From the NCBI GenBank assembly GCA_026874595.1, contig CM049308.1, positions 47,869,327 through 47,933,326 of the forward strand: a stretch of DNA of 64,000 nucleotides. The letters run 5' to 3'. The position numbers were made by a program, and so were the translations under genes. Below the pieces are notes generated by a model. The model saw only the letters and a program-made list of their open reading frames with translations, made no database searches and was not told the origin of the DNA. Source of the DNA: Sipunculus nudus. Taxonomy: Eukaryota > Annelida > Sipuncula > Golfingiida > Sipunculidae. Below, piece after piece: positions 1-10,296 of the stretch (position 1 is the first letter of the stretch; each line of letters opens with the position of its first letter).

Positions 1-600
1 CCCAGTCCACCTGACTCAAGAAAAGTTTGATGTATCTGCCTGAAATTTTGGCCTGTCCATGCATCTTTGATGGCTTGCTCTTACACAAGACTGGTGTCAC
101 CACCTACAATGATTTTTGCACAGTGCACGTACCTGCTTATTTCTCAGAAGGGATTTGATGTATCAGCCTGAAATTGTGCATATCTATACATATCGAATAG
201 CTTCCTAGTATATAAGACTGGTGACTCTGACTACAATCATTTTTACACAGTGTATGTCCCTGCTTATTTCTCAGGAGGGATTTGATATATCAGCCTGGAA
301 TTTAGGCATTTGTATACATCTCACTAAGCTTTGTCATATACAAGACTGGTGGTTCCAACTACAATAATTTTTGCACAGTGTATGTACCTGCTTATTTCTC
401 AGGAGTGATTTGGCATATCAGCCTGAAATAATGCATGTCCAAACATCTCAGATAGTTTTGTTGTATACAAGATTTGTGGCGCCATCTACAATCATTTTGT
501 GTTGTGTACATCTAGGCCAATATTTCAGGAGTGTTTGTATAATTGGGTGTATAATTGGTGCTTATATTTGGGTTCAAAATGTGTAATACTTGTACATATC
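1..600 (+). repeat. Dispersed repeat with ~127-bp internal subrepeats (family D)
   Basis: Phrases such as GATTTGATGTATCAGCCTG, TTATTTCTCAGGAGGGAT and ATACAAGACTGGTGG recur at about 153, 279 and 407, a period near 127 bp. The same subrepeat is seen at 1205-1720, 22350-23350 and 53380-53640. No protein is encoded. It lies in a PGGHG intron. Confidence 0.75.
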
Positions 601-884
601 CATGTCACATGTGTACTTGAAGAGTAGTGGTCCAGCATGGAAGCATTATACCTGATGTATATCCCATTGCACAGGTTCACATTAGGCCTGTAGGCCTTGT
701 TAGTTTTCTTTTCTCTTCAAAATGTTCTGAGTTTATACTTTACAAGCTTTATTGCCTCAGGTATTGCTTTCCAGCTGGTCACCATGCACCATATCTCATG
801 TTAATTTCACACTCCTAAGCTTAAATAGTTAAGTCAAACTTACAAATAAATCATGTTCTTGAATTTTAAATATAATTTTCTCAG

Positions 885-985
885 GCACCCAGATCAAGCA
901 AGCTGATGCAATTCTTCTTGGTTACCCTTTGATGAGGGATATTTCACCAGAAATCCAGAAGAATGATCTCATGATGTATACAAAG
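885..985 (+). CDS. PGGHG: PGGHG/ATHL1-like gene, internal exon (third from last)
   Basis: This exon encodes 33 residues containing QADAILLGYPL and ending MMYTK. It is bounded by a pyrimidine-rich acceptor ending TTTTCTCAG and a GTGAGT donor. It begins with two bases that complete a codon from an exon left of the window and ends in phase 0. The peptide matches protein-glucosylgalactosylhydroxylysine glucosidase, a GH65-related enzyme that removes glucose from the Glc-Gal-hydroxylysine glycans of collagen. In the human protein the equivalent KQADVVLLGYP stretch lies about 240 residues before the C-terminus (from memory). The N-terminal and central catalytic parts must lie upstream of position 1. 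The next two exons continue the same reading frame. Start codon and promoter are outside the window. Confidence 0.9.
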
Positions 986-1204
986 GTGAGTGATTCTGCT
1001 CCTCATGGTATCCTGGTGTTCTGTAAGGAGACTTCTAATAAACCATACATTGTATATTAGTCATATATGATAACACCTGGCATACTTACTTCCCTGTGGT
1101 GAAGGCCATACATGTTGACTGAATCATTTGATGAAACTGATAAAGCCATATTACAAATAAACCAGTTCATGTTTATTGTATCCTTCAAAACAGAGTTTTC
1201 AGCC

Positions 1205-1722
1205 GGCAGCTGGATCCTTATGTTGGGTTGACCTCTGACCTCTCTGCACAGCGTCCATCTGTACCTCTGTTATCACACATAAACCCTCATATCTTAGGAC
1301 CCGTTTGACAAATCAGGCTGAAATTTTGCATGTGCATACATGTCAGATAGAATTCCAGTTGAAATCACAGGTGGCACCACCTACAATTATCTTAAAGCTG
1401 CAGACATCCATGCTAATAACTCAGGACTGGTTTGACATATCAGCCTGAAATTTTGCATGTGTATAGATCTTACATAGCCACCTTTTTGTCTCAGTGGTTT
1501 GACTGATCCGCCTGAATCATTAGCTATACATCAGAGATAGCTTCCTCATTCAAATGAAATGTGCAAACAACAATCAGGTTTACATGCCAGACATCAATGC
1601 TAATATGCAACACATCCCACTCTATTTCCTCTTATACTCAGTCCATACCTCACTTCACCCGTACCATTCTGATTTCGGCAGATACATGTAGAGGCTTGTC
1701 TACTGCCCATATCTGGTTGTAT
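1205..1722 (+). repeat. Family D dispersed repeat, second copy
   Basis: GACCTCTCTGCACAGCGTCC, CACATAAACCCTCATATCTT and GACATCCATGCTAATA recur in the same order at 22400-23340. The shared 3' part (CAGATACATGTAG versus CAGATACTTGTAG) shows this is a defined dispersed element and not chance similarity. Confidence 0.75.
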
Positions 1723-1992
1723 ACTGAAACTGATAAAGGTTGATTAAATAAACCAGTTCATGTTTATTGTCCACTGAAACTGTTATATGTTGATTAAATA
1801 AACCACTTCACGTTTATTGCACACTGAAACTGGTAAAGGTTGATTAAATAAACCAGTTCATGTTTATTGTCCACTGAAACTGTTATATGTTGATTAAATA
1901 AACCACTTCACATTTATTGCACACTGAAACTGGTAAAGGTTGATTAAATAAACCAGTTCATGTTTATTGTATACTGAAACTGATAAAGCGTG
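1722..1992 (+). repeat. 50-bp tandem array in PGGHG intron
   Basis: Five to six direct copies of a 50-bp unit containing GATTAAATAAACCAGTTCAT and GTTTATTG. Two variants (GGTAAAGG and GTTATATG) alternate, suggesting the copies spread as a 100-bp dimer. A lone diverged unit lies at 1131-1180. Each unit carries ATTAAA and AATAAA on the plus strand. Confidence 0.85.
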
Positions 1993-2190
1993 ATAAAAAA
2001 ACATTAAGCAGTAAATTTTGTTTTGTTAAACTGAGAAAGCTTGATAAAAATTATTAATTAATAAAGCTGTTCCTAATTGTGACACAGTTGTAAACTATTT
2101 GTGTTCACTGTTGAATTACTACTGGCAGGGTGGCTGTTAACAAAGCACAAATTGTAACTGTTGGCCCTAAAGAGAATTTGATACTCCAAG

Positions 2191-2217
2191 AGGTCCTGGA
2201 AAAAGCTTCCAGGACCT
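2191..2217. other. Perfect 11-bp inverted repeat (hairpin)
   Basis: The arms AGGTCCTGGAA and TTCCAGGACCT flank a 5-base loop (AAAGC). No T-run or gene boundary adjoins it. It may mark the end of a mobile element, since GACGC-type repeats begin about 80 bp downstream. Confidence 0.7.
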
Positions 2218-2280
2218 GAATGTAGGTCACTGTGGCCAACATTCTTTGAGACAGGGCTGAAAACTCAGGTTTCAGCACGG

Positions 2281-4140
2281 GATCATCTCAGGTGGATGCT
2301 GTTCAGATAGACGCCATTGTATCAACTGGAAGCTGTTCATTTGAATGCTATGAAAATGGACGCTGATCATATAGACGCCATCTTATTATAGATGCCATTG
2401 TATGCTGAGCGGGCCCATACTTCCTTCATGAAGACCCCTAAATACAAGCCATGTAACCATATTTTGTTTTGTTTTATATTTTCTTTACTTGTGTATATCG
2501 TGTGAATGAAGATGGACTTAAAGATAAGCCACTGTATTATAGATGCCATTGTTTGCTGAGCAGGCCTATGCACCCTTCATTTAGATGCCTCAGTTGTTAT
2601 GTTTTATATTATATTTTGATAACTTATGTATATTGTTTCCTTAAATTTGAGACCATATTTGATACAACACTTATCAATAACAATGTGATGTTTTAGATCA
2701 TATTTTGTACATCATGTGAATGAAAATAAGCGCTGATCATATAGACATTTTCGTATTATAGATGCCATTGTCTGCAAGCTCCCTTTAGAAAGACACCTAA
2801 TTACAAGTCATACAGTTCACATTTTTAAAAAAAATGTTTTTAGAAAAAAAGACCAAATTTAACCATGTTATGTTTTGGATTATATTTTGTGTTTTGTTGA
2901 ATTTTGTGTGAATGAGTGTGTTTTGTTTCATTTACCAAAAAATTTTGATTTAAATAATGGTCATGTGTAGTTTCAATAAAAGTAATGTAAAGTTAACTGT
3001 ATTTTCCATTGTAAACTATTCTATCATTCCTTAGTATAAAGTGAAGTAAATGAATTTGAAACAATAAGAAGTATGTACAAATAATGAGATTAAGTAGTAA
3101 ACATCAAAGAAACCCTACCCGTTGTTGGGGTATTCAGTTAATTTAATGATTACAGATTATGGGGTTCTAGCTGAGCTTGTACCCGGGACTTGTTTATTGT
3201 TAAAACAACATCATATGATCACTGATCCATGTCTGGTTTCAAATAATTGACTGCTTTTACAGAGCTGCAAAAAATATTGGTTAAATTCCAAAGTGATATT
3301 TGGGGGAAATTTTCAATAAAACCTATAGATTAAATGAGGGTCAAATATATCATACTGAAATTATATATATACTTAAACCTTTTAATTCCAATTATTTAAT
3401 TCCAAATACTTATAATAGTTAAAAACTTGACAAAGCATTATATTTATTAGTATTATACATATAGGAGAATGTATTGATCTTGTTAAATGAAAAATCAATA
3501 ACGAGACTTACATAGCCAAGTACATACTGGGGTCTCATTTATTGATAAAACCACATTATAATCTCTAATTCATGCTATAATAAATTTTGGATTGTTTATA
3601 TGATTAGTTAAACAAATTAATATTTCATATTTCACCACATATACAATTCATACATGAATTACACATCAATATAGGTATTGACATTTCACACTCTTAACTT
3701 ACCCGATATGAATGGATAGACGTCTTGGAAATATAGACGCTGTTCAGATAAATGCTGCATATCATCAGACAGACGCTATTGGATGGAATATATTGAGTGC
3801 CCATTAATAATTACTTTAAAGAATCAGTTCCAAATAAAAGTTAAGCAATTACATATTCACATAAATAGAAAGACTTTTTGGAATGAATGCTTTCAGTTGA
3901 ATGCCTTAATTCCAGATGAACTCTATCTCTACTATAAAAAGTGTACTGCAAAGTGTCTCTCTCTCTCTCACTCTCTCTCTCTCTGGCAATACATAGAGAA
4001 CTGGAACATGATACACAGAAAAGTGGGATCTTTGGGAATCGAGCACATTACCTTCCGATTGCTGATTGCCATTGACCAGAGAGAGAGAGAGAGAGACTAT
4101 GGAAATGGATGCTGTTCAGATAGTGTGGATGGTCGGGCAA
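2281..4140. repeat. Region with repeated GACGC-containing motifs
   Basis: Motifs of the form ATAGACGCC or ATGGACGCTGATCATATAG recur at about 2305-2400, 2725-2765, 3715-3790 and 4105-4125, separated by AT-rich sequence. The two outer clusters may be the ends of one element of about 1.8 kb. CT-rich and GA-rich tracts at 3957-3986 and 4077-4094 are inverted relative to each other. No ORF is convincing. Confidence 0.45.
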
Positions 4141-4257
4141 TATTATTTTTTTTTAGAAGTATATTTCACAGGGAGCCCACTGATTAAGATGTACTTGATA
4201 TTACACTTTCATATATAAGATAACATATATTACATATAGATAAGAAAAATGCATTCA

Positions 4258-6125
4258 TTTTTAGCTCAGCTGACTATAAGTCATCTGAGCTATAGTCGTG
4301 GTCCATTGTCCGTTGTCCGGGCACGTTTTGAAACCGTTGGACCTACAATTCCAAGATTTTGCATAAAATTAGATGTCCCCAAAATCTCCCACCATACTGA
4401 AAATTGGGTCATAAGGACTTTGTTCCTTCGAGATATTAAGGAAAAACCTCTGTTTTCCATAAAAAAGCGATTGTTACACTTCAAGGCTGCCTAATATCAA
4501 AACCACTGATCTGTTTTTGATCATATTTAGTATTCATATTCTTCCATACATTTTCTATAAACATACAAAAAATTAGATCAGTTTTGGGTATTATTTTGAA
4601 GTTATGGGCCAAAATATAATGCAATTTTTAAAAAACCAGGAAATATATTTACTCACCTAACATGAGAATTGCTGAAGCTAGAGACTTTTTTCAGGAATAT
4701 AATTTTATTTAATCAAGATTCAATTGTTTACCCAAAATTAGATCTGAATTTTGCAAATTTTTCAAGTTATCAGCATAAATAAAAAATCAATACCTTAAAT
4801 TTTGTCCAACTTTGGCAATGGCATGTATTTCCCTGTAAGCACTGTTGATTTAATTTTCACAGCATATATACATAAGGATTTAATCTTTTAAAATCTGAAA
4901 TTTCAAAGGAATTGATTGAAAAAAGTAGCTTTTATTCAAGTGTTCATACACTATGTCAAGTGTTGTTTACATCTAGCCCACCTAGTAGTACAGCCTTCAC
5001 TTGAATAATGTAACCCACCCCAGGCAGCTTGCCTTGGCTCAGCTTGGCCACTACTAGCAGGCTTCCCCTCTGCCCTGCACTCCCCCTCCTCCTCCATGCA
5101 TAAACTAGATGAATGTTATAATTTTCTGTTTTTTTATTTTATTCTTGGCTATGCTACATTTTAGATTTTGTATTGTACCACCAGGGTTACAATGTTAAAG
5201 TGCACATTTAATTGTGTCCACAAAGTGGTGTATTGCTATGAAAGTGTGGATGTTCATCAGATAAGTAATTCCTTACTTCAGAAGAGTAAAAACTTCACCA
5301 GGTGTGAAATTGACTATTAATTCCAGTAATAAATTATAGCTGAGATAGTAATTAGCACAATGATATTGTTTGTCCCTCATTCAACCAACAGTGTGTATAC
5401 TTAATTTGAAAATATGTTTTATTTTATCAAATTTACTGAATCTTTTATTTTATCTCGATGAATAGAATTAAGCATGTACTGAAAACTCGAATGTGCAAAA
5501 CTTTTTAATAGTGATTCAAGGAATAATCTTGTAGATGCCATGTTGTGGCATTATTTTCTTTTAAATTCAGCTTAAACATTTGTGATTTAAAAATAATAAA
5601 ATATATGTGTATGCATAATATGACCCTATATGAGCTTCACTCTGGATATATAATGATTGCAACTTAGAATTCTAATATTTTAACTTATATTTTCAGTTTT
5701 TTTTAATTAAAAATTTATAAAACTTGTAAATAAAAAAATTGATTCAGATAAAAACTTTTAATGGAAAAATTGGATATGCTAAAAAATAGGCTTATATATA
5801 AACTTAAATGCATTATTCCCTTGAAAGTGAAATAAAGGTATTAGTCCATTCTGTCCACTTGCCTGTCCATCTGTAAATTTCATATGCTTCACAGTATCTC
5901 AAAACTTTTACTGTTTTCATGACAGTCTTGTCAGAGTATTAGTTAGCAATCATATATTTGGAACTTTACTATATCCAAGTAGGATGGCCCCTTTCCTCTT
6001 TTCCTCTTAGCTTCTCATATTCTTATATAAATGAAAAACATTACAATAGAATATTTTGCATATTTTGCATTTGCAAAAATTTCAAACTTCAGCTGAGCGC
6101 CATGACCCATGGGTCCCTTGTTTTA
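4258..6125 (+). mobile_element. Palindrome-ended dispersed element, family A, complete copy (1.9 kb)
   Basis: The left end follows a T-run and carries an imperfect palindrome at 4263-4291: AGCTCAG and CTGAGCT outside, TGACT and AGTCA inside, loop ATA. The right end has CAGCTGAGCGCCATG followed by the perfect palindrome GACCCATGGGTC (6104-6115) and CCTTGTTTTAT. The interior contains the family block TTTTGAAACCGT...CCCAAAATCTCC and several AT-rich sections shared with 38-40 kb and 48-50 kb. It has no coding capacity and no long TIRs. It is probably non-autonomous, and the mobilising enzyme is unknown. It lies in a PGGHG intron. Confidence 0.7.
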
Positions 6126-7362
6126 TAAAAGCTATGAAATAAATTATACTGAATTTAGGCTGAGTCAACTTATAAACATGTTTGGAATCTAGAATTCAGA
6201 ATGGATACACATTTATTACATAAATGTGTAAAGCTTTTTTAATGTATATAAACAACTTTATATATAAGAACACACAAATACACACACAGGTAAAGATTAA
6301 TATATATATATAGATATATGGAACAAAACGCCGAAAATGGCGGAAAAATTGGCTCTCCTATTCAAAATATAAAACGTAGATTAGTTTGGGCGTACGGATT
6401 CATTTCCAAATTACATTGGAAAATTTACCTGGGAAAAAAGTATGAGAAAAATAAAAAATTTAAAATAATTTATAGAATAACTGTTTCATATATTTCTTCA
6501 TTTTGGCCTAACTGAGCTATTTAAAACCGGGCTTTTTTGTTTAAATTGTATTTTATTAACATTCTGTACTATAATCAGCTAATTCTTTTACGGTACACAA
6601 GCATATGTGTGACCAGTACGGAGATCCCCGTCTTGTCATGTGATGATTACAGATATGCTCAATTAGCAGAAGACCTCAAGTATAGAGTTATTGTTATTAC
6701 AGCACTAATTAATTCAAAGACGGTAAACAGCCTTTGATATTATTAGTAGTTCTATCCCTTGGACTTTGTTTTAATTGTCAAATATCAAGATGGAAAATAC
6801 AATTAACTGATCAAACCGGTTGCCTAGCTGTGTGCCGTCACACCAAAAAACACTTTCATGCAAATGTGGGATTTTATAAAATTTGTTGAGGAAGTGGTAA
6901 TCTCTGACTGGTAAATTAAACTCCTACTGTAAATTTTGAAAGGAGAGTTACAAAATTTGTGAATAATTGCAGCATCATGCTTTTTTCTCAATGCAGACAA
7001 ACCTTATGTATGATGATGGTGCCCTAGGACCATCTCTGGTTTGTTCTTGTTGCCTATTTCATAACCATAAGGTCTGAAAACTTCAAATTTACTGTCTTTA
7101 ATGGCAACAAACTGTTCCCTGTGAAAGTAATTCTAGCCATACAAGGCATAAAGATTCCCACTTTTTACTGATTCAGACAATACACTTTGAAAAACAGAGG
7201 AGAGACATCCATCTGTTGTGTGTGCAAAATCAATCTCTTTCTAGTTTCAAATTCAGCTGAGCACAATGGCTCTTGGATCACCTTCTACTGAAGTCCTGTT
7301 TGTATATTTGTAAGATACACCATCTTTTTTACATTCAGTTAATAGGTACACCTTGATTACAG
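6126..7362. other. Intron sequence, mostly unassigned
   Basis: Intron with a short TA-rich microsatellite at 6299-6317. Around 7250-7290 lies a degenerate copy of the right end of the palindrome-ended family (CAGCTGAGCACAATGG). No exon or ORF is supported. Confidence 0.5.
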
Positions 7363-7491
7363 GTGACTGACCGAAGTGGGCCAGCCATGACATGGTCAAT
7401 GTATGCTATAGGATGGCTACAAGTCGGCCAGTTGGATAAAGCTGCCAGCAATTTCAATAAAAGCTTCCAGTATATTCAAGGAGACTTTGAG
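7363..7491 (+). CDS. PGGHG: PGGHG/ATHL1-like gene, penultimate exon
   Basis: This 129-bp exon has phase 0 at both ends and 43 codons. It starts VTDRSGPAMTWSMYAIGW and ends GDFE, between an ATTACAG acceptor and a GTAGGT donor. The GPAMTWSM-x-A-x-GW block is a hallmark of the PGGHG family in the (alpha/alpha)6 barrel. The phases match the exon at 885-985 and the last exon at 20034, so the three join without a shift. The intron before it is 6.4 kb and the one after it 12.5 kb. Both are filled with repeats. Confidence 0.93.
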
Positions 7492-7565
7492 GTAGGTAGC
7501 ATAGCTGAAACAGCAAATTGTATCCCTTGTCACCCATCTTGTGGTATTGAACTCGTGTAAGATGT

Positions 7566-7930
7566 TAACCATGCAGTTGGGCATGGTAGTGAAATGGTTA
7601 GGGCTCTGGACTTGTTACCGCATGGTTGTGGACTGGTGTCCTGTTCTGACAGCCGTCTGTATTAAGACTCTTAGCCAAAGTCTTTGCCACAAGGTTGCGC
7701 TGTCTTGACCCAGGAGTGAATGGGTACTGGTCATGGGTGGCAGGCAAATGTAGAACGAATAATCTTCTAGCACCTGTTATGGCTGCTTGGGTTGTATGCT
7801 CCCCAGGGAGCCGAGAAAAGCTACAAGAATGAACAGGTCCAAAAGACAGGAAGGCAAAGTGTAAAGCCGGATGAGACTGACAGCGTCGGTGATATCAGAC
7901 TATAAACCCCCACATTAACCTTTACCTTTT
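7566..7930 (+). mobile_element. tRNA-derived SINE
   Basis: The head has pol III promoter-like boxes: A-box-like TGGTTAGGGCTCTGGA near 7598 and B-box-like GGTTGTGGACTGGTGTCC near 7624. It is followed by a body with GACCCAGGAGTGAATGGGTA (~7706-7726). That block resembles the widely conserved Nin-type core of metazoan SINEs, a resemblance drawn from memory. The 3' end is a short A/T-rich tail. It sits 75 bp downstream of the penultimate PGGHG exon. Confidence 0.7.
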
Positions 7931-8067
7931 AATTTCTTTGATCAGTTATTATCTTGTACACCTGCTCGTGTTCAGCCTCAGAATTTGGCAAGTTTTGGCT
8001 TCTTTGGCTTTTACTCAACAGTGTTTTATTGTATGTAAGATAATTGTACCATTTATGATATATTATT

Positions 8068-9420
8068 ATTTTTAGCTCAGCTGACTGAATGGCGCTTTTG
8101 TCTGGCTGTCCATTAGCGAGGCACAAATGGCATCTGTTGGGACCTCAAAACTTCTAACTGAACATTGAGTACAATTAAAAATCTCCAAGGATATTTGAAA
8201 TTAGATCACTGCAACCAATATATGCTCTGAGCTATGGGGGCTCGTTTGAGCACTCGGAATAATTAAAAATTTGATACAAATACTCACATTTCTCGATAAT
8301 TAATGCATGAAATGCCATAATTTTTGCTTAGATTATTAATTATGGAGTTTCGTCAGCTGCTTAAGACTGGTGGTGCCAGCTGTATTATTTATTATTTTTA
8401 TGATTTTTTCCCTATTTTTGAGACTGTCAAATGACAGCAGTTGTGCCAGGTTCTCAAACCTTGAGTCCTGAAAACTTGTATATTTATTGATAATGACTAG
8501 GTTTATCAGTTCCTGATGACTGGTGGTGCCATCTGTATTTTTCTATTTTTAGCACATTTTTTTTCCTCTGCCAAATTACATCAGTGGTATCTGTTTCTCA
8601 AATGTGGCTTCATCTTGAGGGGAAAAAACTGGTGTGTTTATTTGTCATGATTAGTTTCATTAGTTCCTAAAGACTGGTGGTGCTATATGTATTTTTCTAT
8701 TTTGATGCATTTTCCTTATTTTTATACTGCTAGAAGACATTGATGGTACCAGTTTCTCAACTTCAAGTGTCCTGAAACCTGGTGTGTTTATTATGTTGAC
8801 ACCCCCCCCCCCCCCCCCATACAATTCCATTTTCATTGCTCTTGTTGCTCTGGTCAGTCTTTGCCTGTAGGATATCTTGTGAAAACAATTACTTTTGAAG
8901 CACTGCATATTTTCCCCCAGATATTTGAAACACAAATGATTTCTACCAAAACCTTGGAGGAGATAAAAACCTTGTGACCTTGACTGATTTGAGGTCAAAT
9001 CAGCCAAAATGTTACATTTTTGTAAAACCCCATACCTTTTGAAGCACTGGATATTTTTTTTCTCAAATTTGATACACAATTTGTTTCAACCAAGTTCTCA
9101 GACAAGATTGAAAAATGTTGACCTTGGCCAGGGTCTTCAAGGTCAAAGCAGCTGAATTATAGTTCATAATCTTTAGGATTTCTTGTGAACTTGATTACTT
9201 AGGAAGTATTACATATTTTGTTCTTAAATTTGACACTCAACTTCTTGGATGAGATTGAAAAATTATTACCTTGGCCTGGATGTTCAAGGTCAAATCAACC
9301 AAACTATAGTTCAACTTTTGGATTTCTTGTTAACATGATCACTCTGGAAGTATTGCATATTTCTCCCTAAAATTTGACACACCATTTGTTGATTCAAGTG
9401 ATTAATCAATCAAAGACCAG
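8068..9420 (+). mobile_element. Palindrome-ended dispersed element, family B, left end with degenerate body
   Basis: It starts with TTTTTAGCTCAGCTGACTG and continues with family B phrases also found at 33000-33350 and 36700-36960: AAATCTCCAAGGATATTTG, AATTTGATACAAA, GACTGGTGGTGCCA. A ~130-bp subrepeat (AGTTCCTGATGACTGGTGG) recurs at about 8350, 8510 and 8660. A ~110-bp one (ACCTTGGCC...AAGGTCAAA) recurs at 9110-9330. The right end is unclear. Confidence 0.6.
8802..8818. repeat. Poly(C) run of about 17
   Basis: Uninterrupted C tract inside a family B element. The length may be an assembly estimate. Confidence 0.9.
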
Positions 9421-10296
9421 TAGGAATACAAAGTTAAGGGGTGAAACATAAATCTACTGCTGAGAATCTGACACATTTGCTGTAATGTGGCATTCTATTA
9501 GATAAGAGTAAACTTTTGCAAGAAATGTAAAAAATACAGGTGGCACCATCAGTCAGATAAAAGCGATTATAAAAATCTCTTTGTCAATAAAAATACCAGG
9601 TTTCAAGACTAACACAGGAGGGCCTATCTAATAAAATGACACAATTACTGTTTTTAAGTGGTCTCAAAAGTTTTAGAAAAATGAGTAATAAAAGAAAAAA
9701 AAACATTATTGGTACATTGGTCTCAAATTTACATTTAAGAGATATATATAGACTTTCCATGATTAACATGGAATACAAATTTCATTGCGTCCACAAAGTC
9801 CTTGAGATACTGTTATTTGAGATATTGCAGCCTTGTATTAAATAATTCTCAAAGTGGACAAATCACCGTGACATTAACAATTTGCTTATATTTCTGAATA
9901 ACTGGACAGGCAGTTTTGTTCAAATTTTGCATGCAGACAAGGATATATATTTATGAGGTACATTAAATCCTTGATCCCATGTAATATTGTAAAATTTGTT
10001 TTACAGCCTTAACCTTAGAAGAGTCTTGAGTTTCATGGGGTTGAAAAGAATATTGGTAGCTCTGATCTAACTGGGTTTTCACAGAAGTATTAGGAGTACC
10101 TGTCTGGGTGTCAAGCAAAAACTTTCTAGGTCCAAAGGTTATGATTTGAACCCTACTGATGAACAGTGGAATGCTTGGCCGTTGCCAAAAAAATAATTTT
10201 CTCTGTACTCTTTTCAGAAGGGGAGTCAAAGTGTATTCTTTGGAAAATGTTGATAATTGTGAATGATCCCTTAAACCCTTGCTTGTCCCCTATGTG
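9421..10296. other. Intron sequence without recognised features
   Basis: AT-rich sequence upstream of the minisatellite. Short open frames on either strand have no recognisable domain or codon bias. Confidence 0.5.

Noticed and set aside
3783-4187. 134-codon open frame
   Set aside because: It includes CT and GA microsatellites that translate as SLSLSL and RERERD. Low-complexity chance frame.
4249-4494. 81-codon open frame beginning in the hairpin end
   Set aside because: It lies inside the dispersed element, and equivalent positions in other copies have stops. No domain.
8660-9079. 139-codon open frame on the minus strand
   Set aside because: It crosses a poly(C) tract (Gly run) and degenerate family B subrepeats. 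No domain is recognisable.
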